From assembly GCF_014529535.1 (NCBI RefSeq), contig NW_023503423.1, forward strand, positions 952,990-1,016,989: a stretch of DNA of 64,000 nt, written 5' to 3'. The DNA comes from Bradysia coprophila (taxonomy: Eukaryota > Arthropoda > Insecta > Diptera > Sciaridae). The notes beneath the pieces are model-generated. The model saw nothing but the letters and a program-made list of their open reading frames with translations, was not told where the DNA came from and made no database searches. Shown piece by piece: positions 12,601 to 24,622 of the stretch. The stretch's first letter is position 1. Every line of letters begins with the position of its first letter. Both the position numbers and the translations under genes were made by a program.

Positions 12601-14131
12601 AGTCGGAAGCTCGGACCAAGGCTTGGCTCAAGGCTCAGTCGGAAGCTCGGACCAAGGCTTGGCTCAAGGCTCAGTCGAAAGCTCGGTTCAACCCGATCGC
12701 GACACGAACGTTAAGGATTACAACAATGAAAGTCAGGACAACGAAAATTCAAACAGGGACAATCACAATTATGGAAACGTCGAATATAATGTACCAGCAG
12801 CGCCAGTCTATAGAACAAGCAAGTATGAGATTCGACGACCTGGTATCAGGAAAGAATTTTACGATATCGAAGAGAAAGTCTTCATAAAGCCTGCAGGAAC
12901 TGCAATTTTTGAGTTGCAGCACGACAAACCCCACAGCTCGGCCATAGTAAACAAACACATTTATCAGCAACAATCATCGCCACAATATCCACAATATCCC
13001 CAATATTCGGATGACGATTCACAATATTATCCGGAACAACAATATGCAAACCATGGCTACAGTCACGGTTACAATCCAGTTCTCATACAACCTGCTCAAT
13101 CACCTGCGTATCCCTACACTCCCGTTGTTGCACAACCACCAAGAACTCATCCGAACACGTACAATTACAATCCCGTATATCCGTCCACAGCGATAACACC
13201 GGGATATGTTCCTCCATTAGGAAGCGGTTATCTTCCCCCATGTGAAGATATTCCAAGTGTACCCTCGAAGCCACATCCGCCATCCTCACAACATGAACTC
13301 AGTGACGAATACGACGAGAATGACCAACATGACTATGACTCTGACGCTGGCTACATCACACCCATAAACGAACAAAGTCAGGACATCAAGTATGCCACAA
13401 GCAAATCTAACTCCCATCGAGATCGAGAATACTATAGAGTACCTCAACCAACTTCTGGATACAGTCAGGATTCAAGGATTGATCGACTACGAGTGGAATA
13501 TAAAAATCAACGTGGCGATCTTGCACAGTTGAAGGCAAATCAATATCCCCAACAATTCTACCACGAATATGTTCCAAATGTTAATGTTGATCAAAAGCAA
13601 GTGCAAATTCGACCCAATGGTGACGCACCCGCAAAATACAGTCAGGAGAAAGTTAGCAGTCCGGTGGAAATTGAAAACTCGCAACGATTACTGGACTTGT
13701 ATTCGGCCAACGGTGATGTCACAGAAGTTGGCTTCGGCCATGGTGCCAAAACTCAACAATACAAAGTCCCAAACAACAGTGTTCCGGCGCGTGTCGTATC
13801 CGTAACACCAGCACCACAATATGCTAACTATGTAGACGAACAAACCAAAAGTCGTCGGGTGGCTTTGACTCAGCCGCTATATACCGTTCAACAAGTAGAA
13901 GTCCGAGAACATAATCACAGACTTGTTGAAGATGTCCAGCACGACGGTGTTGCACCAAGTGTACGTGCATTTGAAAAGCTACGACTTATTGGCGGATCGT
14001 TTGGAAAGTCATCGTCATCAGCGTCACGTGCAACTGATGTGAATAGCGAAGTAGAGTATGTGACGCCAGTACCCCAAGAGTATGGTCATTTGAGAGCCGC
14101 ATCGCCGGCACCAGAAAATCTGCAGAAGTGA
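9609..14131 (+). CDS. Large secreted repeat protein, ~50 x 15-residue repeats
   Basis: Exons 9609-9813, 9966-12325 and 12389-14131 join in frame to 1435 residues. The start is the ATG after TTTCAG; an ATG at 9600 would lie in the intron. A signal peptide (MIAFNCLFIFGFSVHLVSS) opens the protein. Exon 2 encodes about fifty copies of a 15-residue unit close to APENKAQYVGSYSTV (45-bp period), alternating ENKAQYVG and DNKAQYVS, and contains no ATG in frame. Exon 3 has a small acidic repeat (SSDQGLAQGSVG, three copies near 12590-12690), then a Gln/Tyr/Pro-rich region and a less repetitive C-terminus. One segment, RRPGIRKEFYDIEEKVFIKP, looks like a possible folded or conserved piece. It is probably an extracellular structural or matrix protein (cuticle, eggshell, silk or glue); I cannot name the family. 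No transmembrane segment follows the signal. Confidence 0.85.
10050..12260 (+). repeat. 45-bp coding tandem repeat with ~900-bp higher-order duplication
   Basis: GCTCAATACGT-type anchors recur every 45 bp. Superimposed on this, 10381-10920 and 11281-11820 are almost identical (offset exactly 900 bp, i.e. 20 units; I see two differences), and a 495-bp (11-unit) offset also matches around 10396/10891. All offsets are multiples of 45, so the frame is kept. Confidence 0.92.
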
Positions 14132-15640
14132 TTCTTCGTTTGATATGGAATTAAGATGGTCAAAATTTGTGTAGATTTTACGTTAAGTTTAATTGTTGAA
14201 TATATTTTTATCGAGATTTTGAAAGAGTTTGACGATACCTCGACCAACAGATGTACCAGATTTAATCGTTACATTACTCTCGACATTACTAAGATGTTAG
14301 TCCTACAATATATAAAGTCTCAAAACATTGGATCAACAACTGAAACTCAAAAGTTGTCCCCATCATGTCACATGTTTCTGCACCGAAAACCGTCCATTTC
14401 AATCAATGAAGCATTTTTTTCGGTGGGTTTTTCAGCCTGCAAATGAGCTGAACTCGGATGAAAAATGAAAAGTCACGTTTACGCGAAAACTCTTCAACTT
14501 TTCTGTCCTTGTGACGTAAATATCCTATTATGCAACTCGAGATGATAATGTTCGAAAACTGCGAACTTTAGATCCATCTGTCGCATAGATCGTTGGATGA
14601 ATCTCAGTACTTGATTAGGCTCACGATGTGTATTATCACACACGGCCTGCGGCCTCGCACTCGATGCCATAAATAACTATTCTGTAATCTAGTGTCATTC
14701 GCTGCGCTCGTAAGGAAAATTTAGGCTAATGCTGAAACATTTAACATACCAAAACTTGATGCACAAGATACTATTACATGACAGAGAATATGTAGATTTT
14801 CAGATTAAATGAACGTTGATAGTACCAAGTACAAGTTTGTTAAGACGTATTGGGACAGATGCTATTTACTATTAATGACCAGTAGAAGGAAATAATACGC
14901 CAATAGATGCACCAAGAGACGCCAATGGAAGTAGGTGTCGATATAAGGGTATTGCTATCGCAGAAGTACCAAATTTTAAAAAAAATGTACTGAAAGACGT
15001 CTCATGAAGAAAGAGATCAAAAGATTCGATTTGTTAGGACCGACAGACCCTTTGAATCATTCATTCTTCGCATTGTTCGTCCGCATTATGATTGTAAACG
15101 GTAAAACGTTTCGTCACGAATCGTAAACGGTAACACGTTTCGTTCGCCCTTCGTTGAATTAAAGAAATTTTTGGTCAAGTCAAAGCAATACAACACTTTG
15201 TCAAAATTCATTCTTCATGTAGGAAATAGAGATAGAAGAATCGTATAAAGATATTTTATGCAATTGAGTTAGCGAATTCGATACTTACGCCGCCTGTGTG
15301 CAATTTCGTTTGAAAAGATGACTTTCATCTACTGTAATGTCAAAATATTCGTAATTGATACCCCTGTTTCCGCATGTAAATGGAGTATATTTACATACTG
15401 ACAGATCCGTTGCTGTAGATGCTACATATTGTAGTGGGTGCTATACATATCAGTGCGTACATTGACAGGTAGCCACTTTGGTTACGTCATATAATCTTAG
15501 CTGAGATTAAATTCAATTAATCAAACTGTTGCCACTTTCAACCGGGTGTCGATGAATCGGTTTCCAATCTAATGAACATTCGGGTCAGCCGTAGTAACTC
15601 TTAAAAAACAATTGAAACGACATAGTAATTATATGATTTT
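14132..15640. other. 3' flank and intergenic DNA, no gene seen
   Basis: The start is the 3' UTR of the repeat-protein gene; no clear AATAAA is close to the stop (a candidate lies near 14667). The rest is AT-rich with short local duplications such as GTAAACGGTAA(A/C)ACGTTTCGT at ~15095-15145. No exon or RNA gene recognised. Confidence 0.5.
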
Positions 15641-15651
15641 TTCCAAAAGAA

Positions 15652-15657
15652 TTTATT
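15652..15657 (-). terminator. Candidate poly(A) signal of the phosphate-transporter gene
   Basis: TTTATT on the plus strand (AATAAA on the gene strand), about 1.3 kb beyond the stop at 16974. It would imply a long AT-rich 3' UTR containing two MITEs (16297-16462 and 16466-16597). No closer canonical signal was noticed. Confidence 0.35.
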
Positions 15658-16296
15658 TCTTTTCTCTAAGATCAAAGAATATAAAAAAATACTTAAAAGA
15701 TTTTCATCAAACTAAAATTTACAATTTTAATCAACCACTCAGATCGACGTGAGTTAACACTTTCTACAAAAACACAACTTTCTTTCGAATGAACAAAATT
15801 TTAAATTGCAATTTTTGGATAAAAATAAATCGTTGAAGCTAGCCATCGGCATTAAACTGTTCACAAAACATTATTTCAATTGAGGAATCGATAAAAAAAA
15901 AATTATTCAAAATCTTAACAGACTGTAGCGTCTGTAACGTTTTTCCTTAAAAAAAAAAAAAACAATTTTCAAGAAGAATTTTCAATAAATGGAATTCAAG
16001 TAAATTTAACAAATCGTATACACGAACATAATTATCATTTCTTACTTTTCAATACTTTCAAATACTTCAAAATCTTCGAACGTGGCCTTAAGCAACGACA
16101 TGCGAGATAAATTAAAAATCGGTTTCGATAAAAATCTCTTGGTTTTGTTGCACTTTTAAAATGAACGAAACAAAGAAAATTTTGATCGAAACACAATTAC
16201 ATGTGTGTGTGTATTCGCATGGCCCAATCTCTCTTACAAAGTCCGTTTAATTACATGAGAAAACTGAAATAAAAAACACAATCGCTATGAATAAAG

Positions 16297-16462
16297 GTGA
16301 AGTCACAGTCATCCGTTTTGTCTCCGTTTTGCCTCCACGGCGTGTCTATGACCGTTGACATTTTAACCAATTGATCATTTGTTAGACCGACTTATTATCT
16401 GAACTGTCAATGTCAAACACGGAGACAAAACGGAGAAAAAACGAATGACTCTGAGGCCACCT
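16297..16462. repeat. MITE copy, CAGTCATCCGTTTTG family
   Basis: Inverted termini CACAGTCATCCGTTTTGTCT and AGACAAAACGGAG..AATGACT. A second copy is at 25340-25480 with the same termini. Confidence 0.65.
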
Positions 16463-16465
16463 CAA

Positions 16466-16597
16466 GTCAAGTATAAAACAAGTCGGTGAAATTGAATTCT
16501 CATACTTTTTCCACGCGATGTGAAAATTTTGACAGATGACCCATACATTTTGTGTCAAATTTTCATTTCACCGGCGTTATTTCACTTGGCTATACGG
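16466..16597. repeat. MITE copy, CGGTGAAAT family
   Basis: Termini CAAGTATA..CGGTGAAATTGAA and TTTCATTTCACCGGCG. The interior includes TGACAGATGACCCATACATTTTG, which is reverse-complementary to the core of the copy at 24160-24289 (CAAAATGTATGGGCCATCTGTCA). Confidence 0.65.
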
Positions 16598-16973
16598 ATT
16601 AGCTTACACATTTAAGTATAAATTCCGACAAATTATCTGAAAAAAATGTTTTGTATATTACAAATTGATAGGTCTAGGAGTGAGGTCTAAATGTTAAAAT
16701 TTCAACAACAAAAAAAAACCTTAAAAACAAAAATGGAATAAAATTCTGAAAATTCAACTTTTTCTTTGTGATATAACAACATTCGGAACATCGGAGTTTG
16801 TTGAGAAAAAAACGTAATTTTTTGTTTGCGTAAAAGATATAGAAAAAGAAAACTCGGCAAAAACTTACGCGTTCATTATATTAATATTAACAAAAAGAAA
16901 ATCTTTTTTTTTTTCATTTTAAGTATCTTAGCACTATATACGTTCTTAAATGGCTAATAAGTATATTGTGTGC

Positions 16974-19900
16974 TTAAAGTACTAATTTAGTTAATATGAC
17001 CATAAAACCAGCGCTGAGAAGTGCCGCTATGGGAACTAAAAAAATGGAAAGAAATGTTTGGTGTTAAATGGAAATAAATCATTTTCAATAATAAACACGA
17101 AAGCTAGAAAAGCCGAGAAAAGCTCTAAAAATGACGACCACCAAAAGCTATCCTCAACCACAATCGTCAAAATTGCCAGGTGGCGGGACATTTCCACACC
17201 GTCAATATCGTCAGGAACGATATTATCGTTTTTTTGGACGATACTATCGTCTAAAAAACGATAGTATCGTTCAAAAAAACGATAATATGCGTCCAGAACG
17301 ATATTATCGTCCCAAAAATTATCGACCAGGACGATAATATCGTCCAAATTAACGATAAATTTGTTCAGAAAAAGAAAATAACGATAATATCGTCCAGCGG
17401 ATATTTTCATCTAGGACGATAGTATCATCAAAAAAACGATAGTATCGTCCAAAAAAACGATATTATCGTTTAAAAACGATATTATCGTTTTTTTAAACGA
17501 TAATATCGTCAAGAAAACGATAATATCGTCCTGAAAATATTTTAAAATTTATAATTTTAGACATTATCGTCCTGGATGAAATTTTTTTGATACTATCGTC
17601 TAAAAAACGATAATATCGTTCCTGACGATATTGACCGTGTAGTTATGTCGCCTCATCAAATTGCCAACCAAACTCATGCAATATCTTTCGTCGAGAAACA
17701 ATGATCCCTTTCGAAAAATTCGTTAACTAAAACACAAATCCTTCCTCAGAAAAGTCAGTTGGTGATATCTGGGTTTCGTCCTATAAGTCCAAAAGAAACG
17801 GGAAAACCATTTTTTGCGGATTTCAAATTGTCTCTCTTTCTATACCAGAAACGGGTGAAGTTCGCATTGTACATTACGGTTATCGAGTCATCAGTGTGTA
17901 CATCGTTGCAGCCACTAAACATATTGCATCTACCGTTACTACCGCACAACGCATAAAAACCTTAGAGAAGCGAATTTGTGAGAGAAAGTTATATATAATT
18001 CTCTCACAAACTCGCCTCTCTAAGGTTTTTATGCGTTGTACGGTAGTGCTATACTATACCTAAATTATTAAGTTCGGGCGAACTTTAGGACATTGCCTAT
18101 GTGATATAATCGTTGGTCAAAGGCTGTATGTAACCACTGAGCCAACCCGTCCGATGAGAGAGGTCGCACAACGTGAGATGAATCTCAGGCACAAATCAAT
18201 CCATTTTTGTGATATTTTTTTTTTTGTTAAAAGTATCATGGGAGTATAGTCCAACAGTCACATAGCAGTTCCGGCAGTTGTCCAAAAACATTTATTTTTT
18301 TAGAAAAAACGAAAGGCAACTCCATTTGTGAGACAGTTCGGGAATTTTCAGAATTCAGAATCTTAGAATCAATCGAACGGTAATCGCAGTAGCTACCAAA
18401 CAAGCCCCACCTTGCTATACGTTGACTTTCCTCTGTATTTTTGTGGTCGTTCAAATTCATTCGTCATTCGTCGGTGTCATTCGAAACCTATTAAGACTAC
18501 CTTTCAAACCAAGGTTGTATGAGAAGGTTATGCCGATGGATCGCAAAAATCCACTGAACTTTGCTGTACTTTTTTCAATTTGCGCAATTTCAGTTCAGTT
18601 GAATTTTCGTACTGAAATGCAGGTGTAGAGTTACTGATGGTCGTCATGTTTTCAACATTTACGAAGCAAACAAGAGTTTCTCAACTAAATACTTCTGACC
18701 CATCCATCCCTAGGTTCTCTCTGATTATCTCTGATGTCCTGACATCATTGAACAAAAAAAATCCGCAAAACTCACCTGTTACCACCCACGCATAGACAAT
18801 GTTTCGAAACAGTTTCCAGTCGACTGCTTTTTCTTGTGGTACACCAGCTGCATTTTCCTCGGGTGTATTTTTGTGAGCATTTGTATATCCAACGAAAACG
18901 ACCGATCCGACTTTGCAATGTGTTGTGGATATTGGTAAGCCAATCTTACTAGCCAGCAGCACTGTCATCGCTGCACCAATCTCGATTGTGAACCCACTGG
19001 AAAAAGGTTTTCATTTTTTAACAAACAAACAGTTCCGATAGAACCACCGGATATTGATGTGGCTTACGTTGACGGAGTTATTTTCGTCAGATCATTGCCA
19101 ACAGTTTCGATCACACGTCTACCCCAAAGCCATAAGCCAAGTGATATTCCGACCCCTCCGAATAACAGAATCCAAATCGGCGGTTCAGTTGCTTGCATCA
19201 CAGATCCTTCCACGTAAATCATGAATATTGCTATGAGTGGTCCGATAGCGTTGCTGCAAGCGACATCATTGATGCATTTCAAATAATCTCATGTCTCGCA
19301 TCGATAAAAATGTCAAATCGAAAAAGTTACCTGACATCATTGCCACCGTGAGCAAAACTTCCAAATGAAGCCGTTAAAATTTGTAAAAATGAAAATAGAG
19401 CGGACACGTCCTCCGGCTCGTCTGACGGTACTTGTACTTTGGCATCGATCAATGGAAGCTTACTGGAATTCGGCGACAATGTGGTTGATATCATACGATC
19501 CAAACTGCCCGCACTGTTCACATTACACAGATCAGCTTTGGTGTCGATGTAAACTTGAGTGGGCAATGTCGGTAGATCCGTTATTGGTATGTTAACATCA
19601 CCGTTCACGTTATTAGGTGACATTTTGGCGTCCCTGGAAACGACAGTTTCGTTAGTAAAGTCAGTTTAAGAATTCACCAGAATTCGCGTACCTTTGTCCA
19701 ACCGAACTCGGTGAGCGATAGCTCTGTTGTCTATCGAAATAGCCTCGTATCGTAATGCCGTGCTGCTGTTCGTCGATATAATTCAAACTTGTGATCGTTA
19801 GGTCGGTATTGTCAAGACTCGTTTTGCCCAGCAGACTTTCAGCTTTTTCGATAATTTTCGGATCGATTTTGTAGCCGTTTCCGTTCGGTATCGGCGACAG

Positions 19901-22293
19901 TTTGGAAAAATCGCAAAAGTCCAGATTTTTCGTTAGGCTTTTGTCTTTGTACGCGCTCGGCGGTGCAGTGTCTCTGAAAGACACCAATTCGGTGGTTTCG
20001 GTGATCGAAGGTAATGGCTTTCCATCGGCTATCAACGAAGCTGGACGTCGTTTACTTTTCGGACTGCCACTCGGTGTTGACTCTTTGGAATTTGTCATGT
20101 TCTAACAAATTTAAACGGAAACGATTTTCGGTTACACTTACCGCTAGAACCTTCGATCGTGAACTTGACCGGTTTTTTGGCTTGGCCTTGTCCCAATATT
20201 TTTCGTCGTTGCCACGGGACAATGAACAGTTGAACCAAAATAGCAGTAACTAGTCCAACAATCAAACTAGCAGCAAATGCCAGCCATGTTGGTATGTTAT
20301 TCATATAAAGTACTGCGGACAAACAAAACCTGAATGCGTTAAGAATGACAACAACAAAATGTAGGGACTTACGCTCTGGACCATCGTGAACGATGCTGAA
20401 TACGTTAACAAACAGAGTAACTCCGTAGAAAATTGGTAGAGCGAAAAGTCCTGCCTTCAGCGGATTGGCCGTGTTCAAAATAAATCTTCGAACGCAGGCG
20501 AACAGAGCTACACTTGTTATACCACTTAGCACCGGCGATATGAACCAAGACCCAATAATTTTGCCTACAAATTCCGAACGGCGAGATCAATATTGCCCAA
20601 AATTATTTGATCGATATTCACAATACCTAAGGTCCACCAATGCAATCCTTGAGTTCCACGAGCGACCAAACTGAATCCAATGGTCGATCCGACAATGCTA
20701 TGCGTACCAGAAATCGGTAACTTAAAGAAAGTAGCAACCAGCAACCAAACAGCACTACTCGCCAACGACGACAGACATCCAAGCATCAATTCAACTTCTG
20801 AATTTTCGTAAACGGCCACTTCTAAGATCCCTTTACGCATCGTATTGGACACTTTGTAGCCAATGAACACCGAACCAGCAACTTCGCAAAAAGTGGCCAA
20901 CCAGCATGCCTGTCTTATGGTTAACACTCCAGATCCAACACTTGTGCCGAACGAATTAGCAACATCATTCGCTCTGGAATGATTTGTTTTTAATCGGTTA
21001 GTCGGGGTGACAAAGTATGTAAATATTGAATCGATCCCTGCCGACTCTCATAGGCCTACAGACTTGAGGCTTGTGAGATATTGTTATTGAGAGTAGGGTC
21101 GTCGAGAAATCAGATAGGAATCTTAATCCTTCAATTCTGAAACATTCTTCTGTCCCACCACCTTCCCAGTTCTAGAACTTTCAGGATTTTGAAGGATTTC
21201 TGAGGTTTTTTTGGGTTCCCTTCTGGACATGCATGTTGGTTCCCAAAATTCTAGTACCACACTAAGTGTTGATCCACCATATTCCCAGTTCTAGAACGTT
21301 AGGATTTTGAAGGATTTCTGAGGTTTTTTTTAGGTTCCCTTCTGGACATGCATGTTGGTTCCCAAAATTCTAGTACCACACTAAGTGTTGATACACCATA
21401 TTCCCAGTTCTAGAACTTTCAGGATTTTGAAGGATTTCTGAGGTTTGTTTAGGTTCCCTTCTGGACATGCATGTTGGTTCCCAAAATTCTAGTACCACAC
21501 TAAGTGTTGATCCACCATATTCCCAGTTCTAGAACGTTAGGATTTTGAAGGATTTCTGAGGTTTTTTTTTTGGTTCCCTTCTGGACATGCATGTTGGTTC
21601 CCAAAATTCTAGTACCACACTAAGTGTTGATCCACCATATTCCCAGTTCTAGATCGTTAGGATTTTGAAGGATTTCAGAGGTTTTTTTTGGGTTCCCTTC
21701 TGGACATGCATGTTGGTTCCCAAAATTCTAGTACCACACTAAGTGTTGATCCACCATATTCCCAGTTCTAGAACGTTAGGATTTTGAAGGATTTCTGAGG
21801 TTTTTTTTGGGTTCCCTTCTGGACATGCATGTACGGGCTTTCGCAATTGCGTAATTTATAAGATGAAAAATTTCTGTAAAAATTTGACTTTTCGCACTAG
21901 TACTCGTGCTGAATGGGTGGGTGCTGTCGGTGGTTAACTTTGTCTCAGGTAATTTATGTTGTCTGCCACAGCTGTAGATTTTGTATGGAGAGCTACAGCT
22001 GCGGTAGTTGTTGTAGGTTACCTGGAGACAAGTTACTTGCAACAGGTAGGATTTTCAACTCTTTTTTGTCGTTTGCTTTATACCATAGTCACTTCGTTGA
22101 CCCATAAGAGAACGAATTATCGAAACAATGTGAAATCAGAGAAATGATAACAGATGTCGCTAGCAACAACAGATATCATTTCCCTGGCAAGGAATGTGAC
22201 ATTAACTTACCCAATACCAAACGCCAACACAAATGCGATGATGAAACTGACAATAACTATCCACAGTATAAGCGTTGAGTATGGATCTAACAT
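16974..22293 (-). CDS. NaPi-III: PiT-type sodium-dependent phosphate transporter (SLC20 family), nine exons
   Basis: SLC20/PiT proteins import inorganic phosphate with Na+ across the plasma membrane. Coding exons, in gene order: 22211-22293, 20627-20973, 20373-20564, 20142-20312, 19692-20082, 19331-19633, 19068-19253, 18776-18996, 16974-17035. All have GT-AG borders and phases close to 651 residues, the usual PiT size. The N-terminus is hydrophobic ([20 protein letters not shown]). Both family signatures are present: [19 protein letters not shown] (residues ~28-46) and [17 protein letters not shown] (~482-498). Membrane segments flank a polar, probably cytoplasmic loop of ~200 residues (exons 4-6). 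Other family hallmarks are [20 protein letters not shown] and [17 protein letters not shown]. The last exon, 1.74 kb away, supplies the final helix ([17 protein letters not shown]). The 59-nt intron at 20083-20141 is needed to keep frame. Intron 1 and intron 8 carry repeat arrays. The symbol follows the fly homologue. Confidence 0.95.
17182..17645. repeat. Array of ACGATA(T/C)TATCGT palindromes in the transporter's last intron
   Basis: About sixteen short palindromes of the type CGATATTATCG / CGATAGTATCG are spaced by A/T- or CC-rich gaps. Outer arms are inverted copies of each other: GTCAATATCGTCAGGAACG (~17201) and CGTTCCTGACGATATTGAC (~17616). The whole therefore looks like a foldback element with a palindrome-rich interior. 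A looser cluster is at 48830-49020. Confidence 0.8.
17936..18048. repeat. Short hairpin element in the transporter's last intron
   Basis: Arms CGCATAAAAACCTTAGAGA..TTTGTGAGAGAA and TTCTCTCACAAA..CTCTAAGGTTTTTATGCG are inverted around a ~12-bp AT-rich centre. Outer bases ACTACCG / CGGTAGT extend the match. Confidence 0.75.
18095..18175 (-). repeat. Possible tRNA-derived SINE head
   Basis: On the minus strand, GGTTGGCTCAGTGGTTACAT resembles an RNA polymerase III A box (tRNA D arm), and AAAGTTCGCCC about 55 nt further could be a weak B box. Weakly supported; it could be chance. Confidence 0.25.
21115..21860. repeat. ~119-bp tandem array, six units, in transporter intron 1, ending in an element-terminus module
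   Basis: TTCCCAGTTCTAGAA recurs about every 119 bp (near 21163, 21283, 21400, 21519, 21639, 21757). Each unit contains GGATTTTGAAGGATTTCTGAGG and TTCTGGACATGCATG. The array ends in GTACGGGCTTTCGCAATTGCG (~21831-21850), which matches the terminal module of the elements at 46270 and 49590. The repeat unit is related to the array at 41860-42770. Confidence 0.88.
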
Positions 22294-22976
22294 TTTGACT
22301 CTTTTGTTTTGTTCTTTTGGCAATAAATTTTACTTGTTTGCAATGAGATTGAACTGAGAGGAGACGGGGGGCGAAACAACGATAAAATGGAATATCGAAA
22401 TTAGACAATTTTTTTATGAAAACAAAGTATCCAAAAAGGAAGGAAATTAATCGAAAACGAACGGGAAAAAGTAAAATATTTTTTTATATTTTTTGATAGG
22501 AAAGAAACAAATTGGTAGAAAATTATTAATTACCCTGCACCCAAACAAAATAATTATTTCATCATAATAAGGTTTAATTAAAATTTAAGTTTTATTATGT
22601 CGCGGAAAAAACCGATAGAGTGATTCGTCATTTTGTAATCGTTTAAATTTGAGAGCGAGAATGAGAACCGGAAAATTAATTTGGAACGATTGTGGGTTCA
22701 ATTGAAAATATACGAAGAACGGTTTTGGCTGAATTTAAGTGATCCAAAAAACGATATGAACAAAGAACAGATTAATTGAATTGTGTGTTTAACTGAAGCG
22801 TTCCTGATTTAGGATAAAAATTGGGTATGCAAATATATCTTATTAAACAATTAATACTCCTATTTGAAGGTAGAAAATAGACTATCTCTTCCAAAATTCT
22901 TATTATCTGCTACTGGTTGTCAACTGGAAAATAATAAAAGAAATTTTTACAAATCTTTTAATTCGATTCCTGTAAC
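22294..22976. other. Upstream region of the transporter gene; no further exon identified
   Basis: Probably holds the 5' UTR and promoter of the minus-strand transporter. I see no clear TATA element and no coding exon. Confidence 0.4.
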
Positions 22977-23164
22977 CAACGCACTCCAAAAACAGTCAGG
23001 CACAAAAACAGAATTTTTTTAATGGTCAAAAAGCCTCTCATTTTGATACCCGCAGTGGTATCATACCAACATAACAAACTAAATTTATATGAAAAATTCT
23101 GACTACTGCGTCAAGTTGGCCTGTTTTTTTAATTCTGTTCTTGTGCCTGTTTTGGAGTGCGTTG
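22977..23164. mobile_element. 188-bp MITE with 7-bp target duplication
   Basis: Terminal inverted repeats of ~40 bp (CAACGCACTCCAAAAACAGT.. and ..CTGTTTTGGAGTGCGTTG) flanked on both sides by CTGTAAC. Short, AT-rich, non-coding interior. Confidence 0.85.
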
Positions 23165-23848
23165 CTGTAACACAAACTTTAAATAAGACTCTGTGGGATT
23201 CTTCCACCGATCAAAATCGGACCCATATCGTCTGGGATGGTTTGAAAGGTCTGTAACAGTAGACCACAAAACCGACCTCAGATAGTAAGTATCGAGCTAC
23301 ACCTAGTTGCTGAATGCTGATGGGAGATATCTGAAGGTGAAAAAGGCTATTTTTAGACTAATTTTATGGCTGCTCAATATGAGCGATGTAGGTGAGTGCG
23401 AGCTCGTTAAAAAGCTGAGGGCATGCCTAGTTTCAGAAGATCCATTGATATATGTTGTAAAAAATGTATAACAAAAATATACAAAATCCCTGTGACCTTT
23501 AGACAGGTCTGGGCTGGTACTGATAACGGTAAATGTGAACCTAACATGTTAGTTGTAACGTACATTATCTATACATTCCATTGATACCTCATATGCAGTG
23601 CTGAAAGTACCTGAATTCAGCTATCCAACGAGCACACTCTCACATGCATCTATCATATTTAGTGGTCATAAAAAGAAGCTTAAAAAAACACCCTTTTTCG
23701 ATCTTCAAAGATCTTCCACCAGCAACCAGGTGTGACTATCTGAGACCTGTTTTGAGGACTATTGGCAAAGACCTTTCCATATCTGGGTCTGATTTTGATA
23801 GGTGGATTTTCAAAAGATCCCTATCTATCAGCCAGGCCTGATTGCTTA

Positions 23849-23965
23849 GAGTTCGTTCAGGAACTCTTCGTTAATTTTCACTAGTGACGATTTTGACACT
23901 TCTTTCATATAAAATATGTCAAAATCTTCACTTTGGATATCGAATTTTTAGTTCCTGAACGAGCC
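23849..23965. mobile_element. Small MITE-like inverted repeat
   Basis: GTTCGTTCAGGAACT at the left and AGTTCCTGAACGAG at the right, with a further inner pair (GATTTTGACA / TGTCAAAATC). About 117 bp, non-coding. Confidence 0.65.
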
Positions 23966-24159
23966 CTTATATATCGGTCATAGCTATCGATAGATATTGC
24001 AACCAGAGTCTTCCTATTTGTTTCTCTGTTTCAAGTTTTTTTTATTTTAATAACTCTTACCTTAGGCAGAGGACAGCCAAAACGAAGTTTGTCATAGATT
24101 TTCATGGCTGGAAAGAAAGAGAAAGACATAAATAAGACGGAACAAACTTTTGCATTTAA

Positions 24160-24289
24160 GTCAAGCATACAACCAGCCGGTGAAATGAAACTTTGACACA
24201 AAATGTATGGGCCATCTGTCAAAGTTTTCAGATCCTGAGAAAAATGTATGAGATATTCATTTCACCGACGACTGTCTGTATACTTGATT
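24160..24289. repeat. MITE copy, CGGTGAAAT family
   Basis: Second copy of the family at 16466-16597, in reverse orientation. Termini TCAAGCATAC..CCGGTGAAATGAAA and TTCATTTCACCG..GTATACTTGA. Confidence 0.65.
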
Positions 24290-24622
24290 TTAGTATTTTC
24301 TGCATCACAGCGAAGTATCATTATTCAAATTTCATTATAATAATACAACATCATGTCATCCAATCATTATCTAAACCATTTTTTTTTGTTTATTCAATCA
24401 GATAAAATTCTCTATCTTTAGTTTAAAAAAAAAAGAAATGAAGATTATAGCGTGATAACGTTTCGTTGGATAATTAGCCGACAACTCAGCAGAAAAATTA
24501 TTCGGAAAATACATACGCAGCAATCTGCAAATATTTAACATTAAAATCACAAAGATTTGCGGTAAAAAGATATGAAACTGAAAATTTTGTCGTTTATATT
24601 GTGTCCTCTTAACAACACTTCT

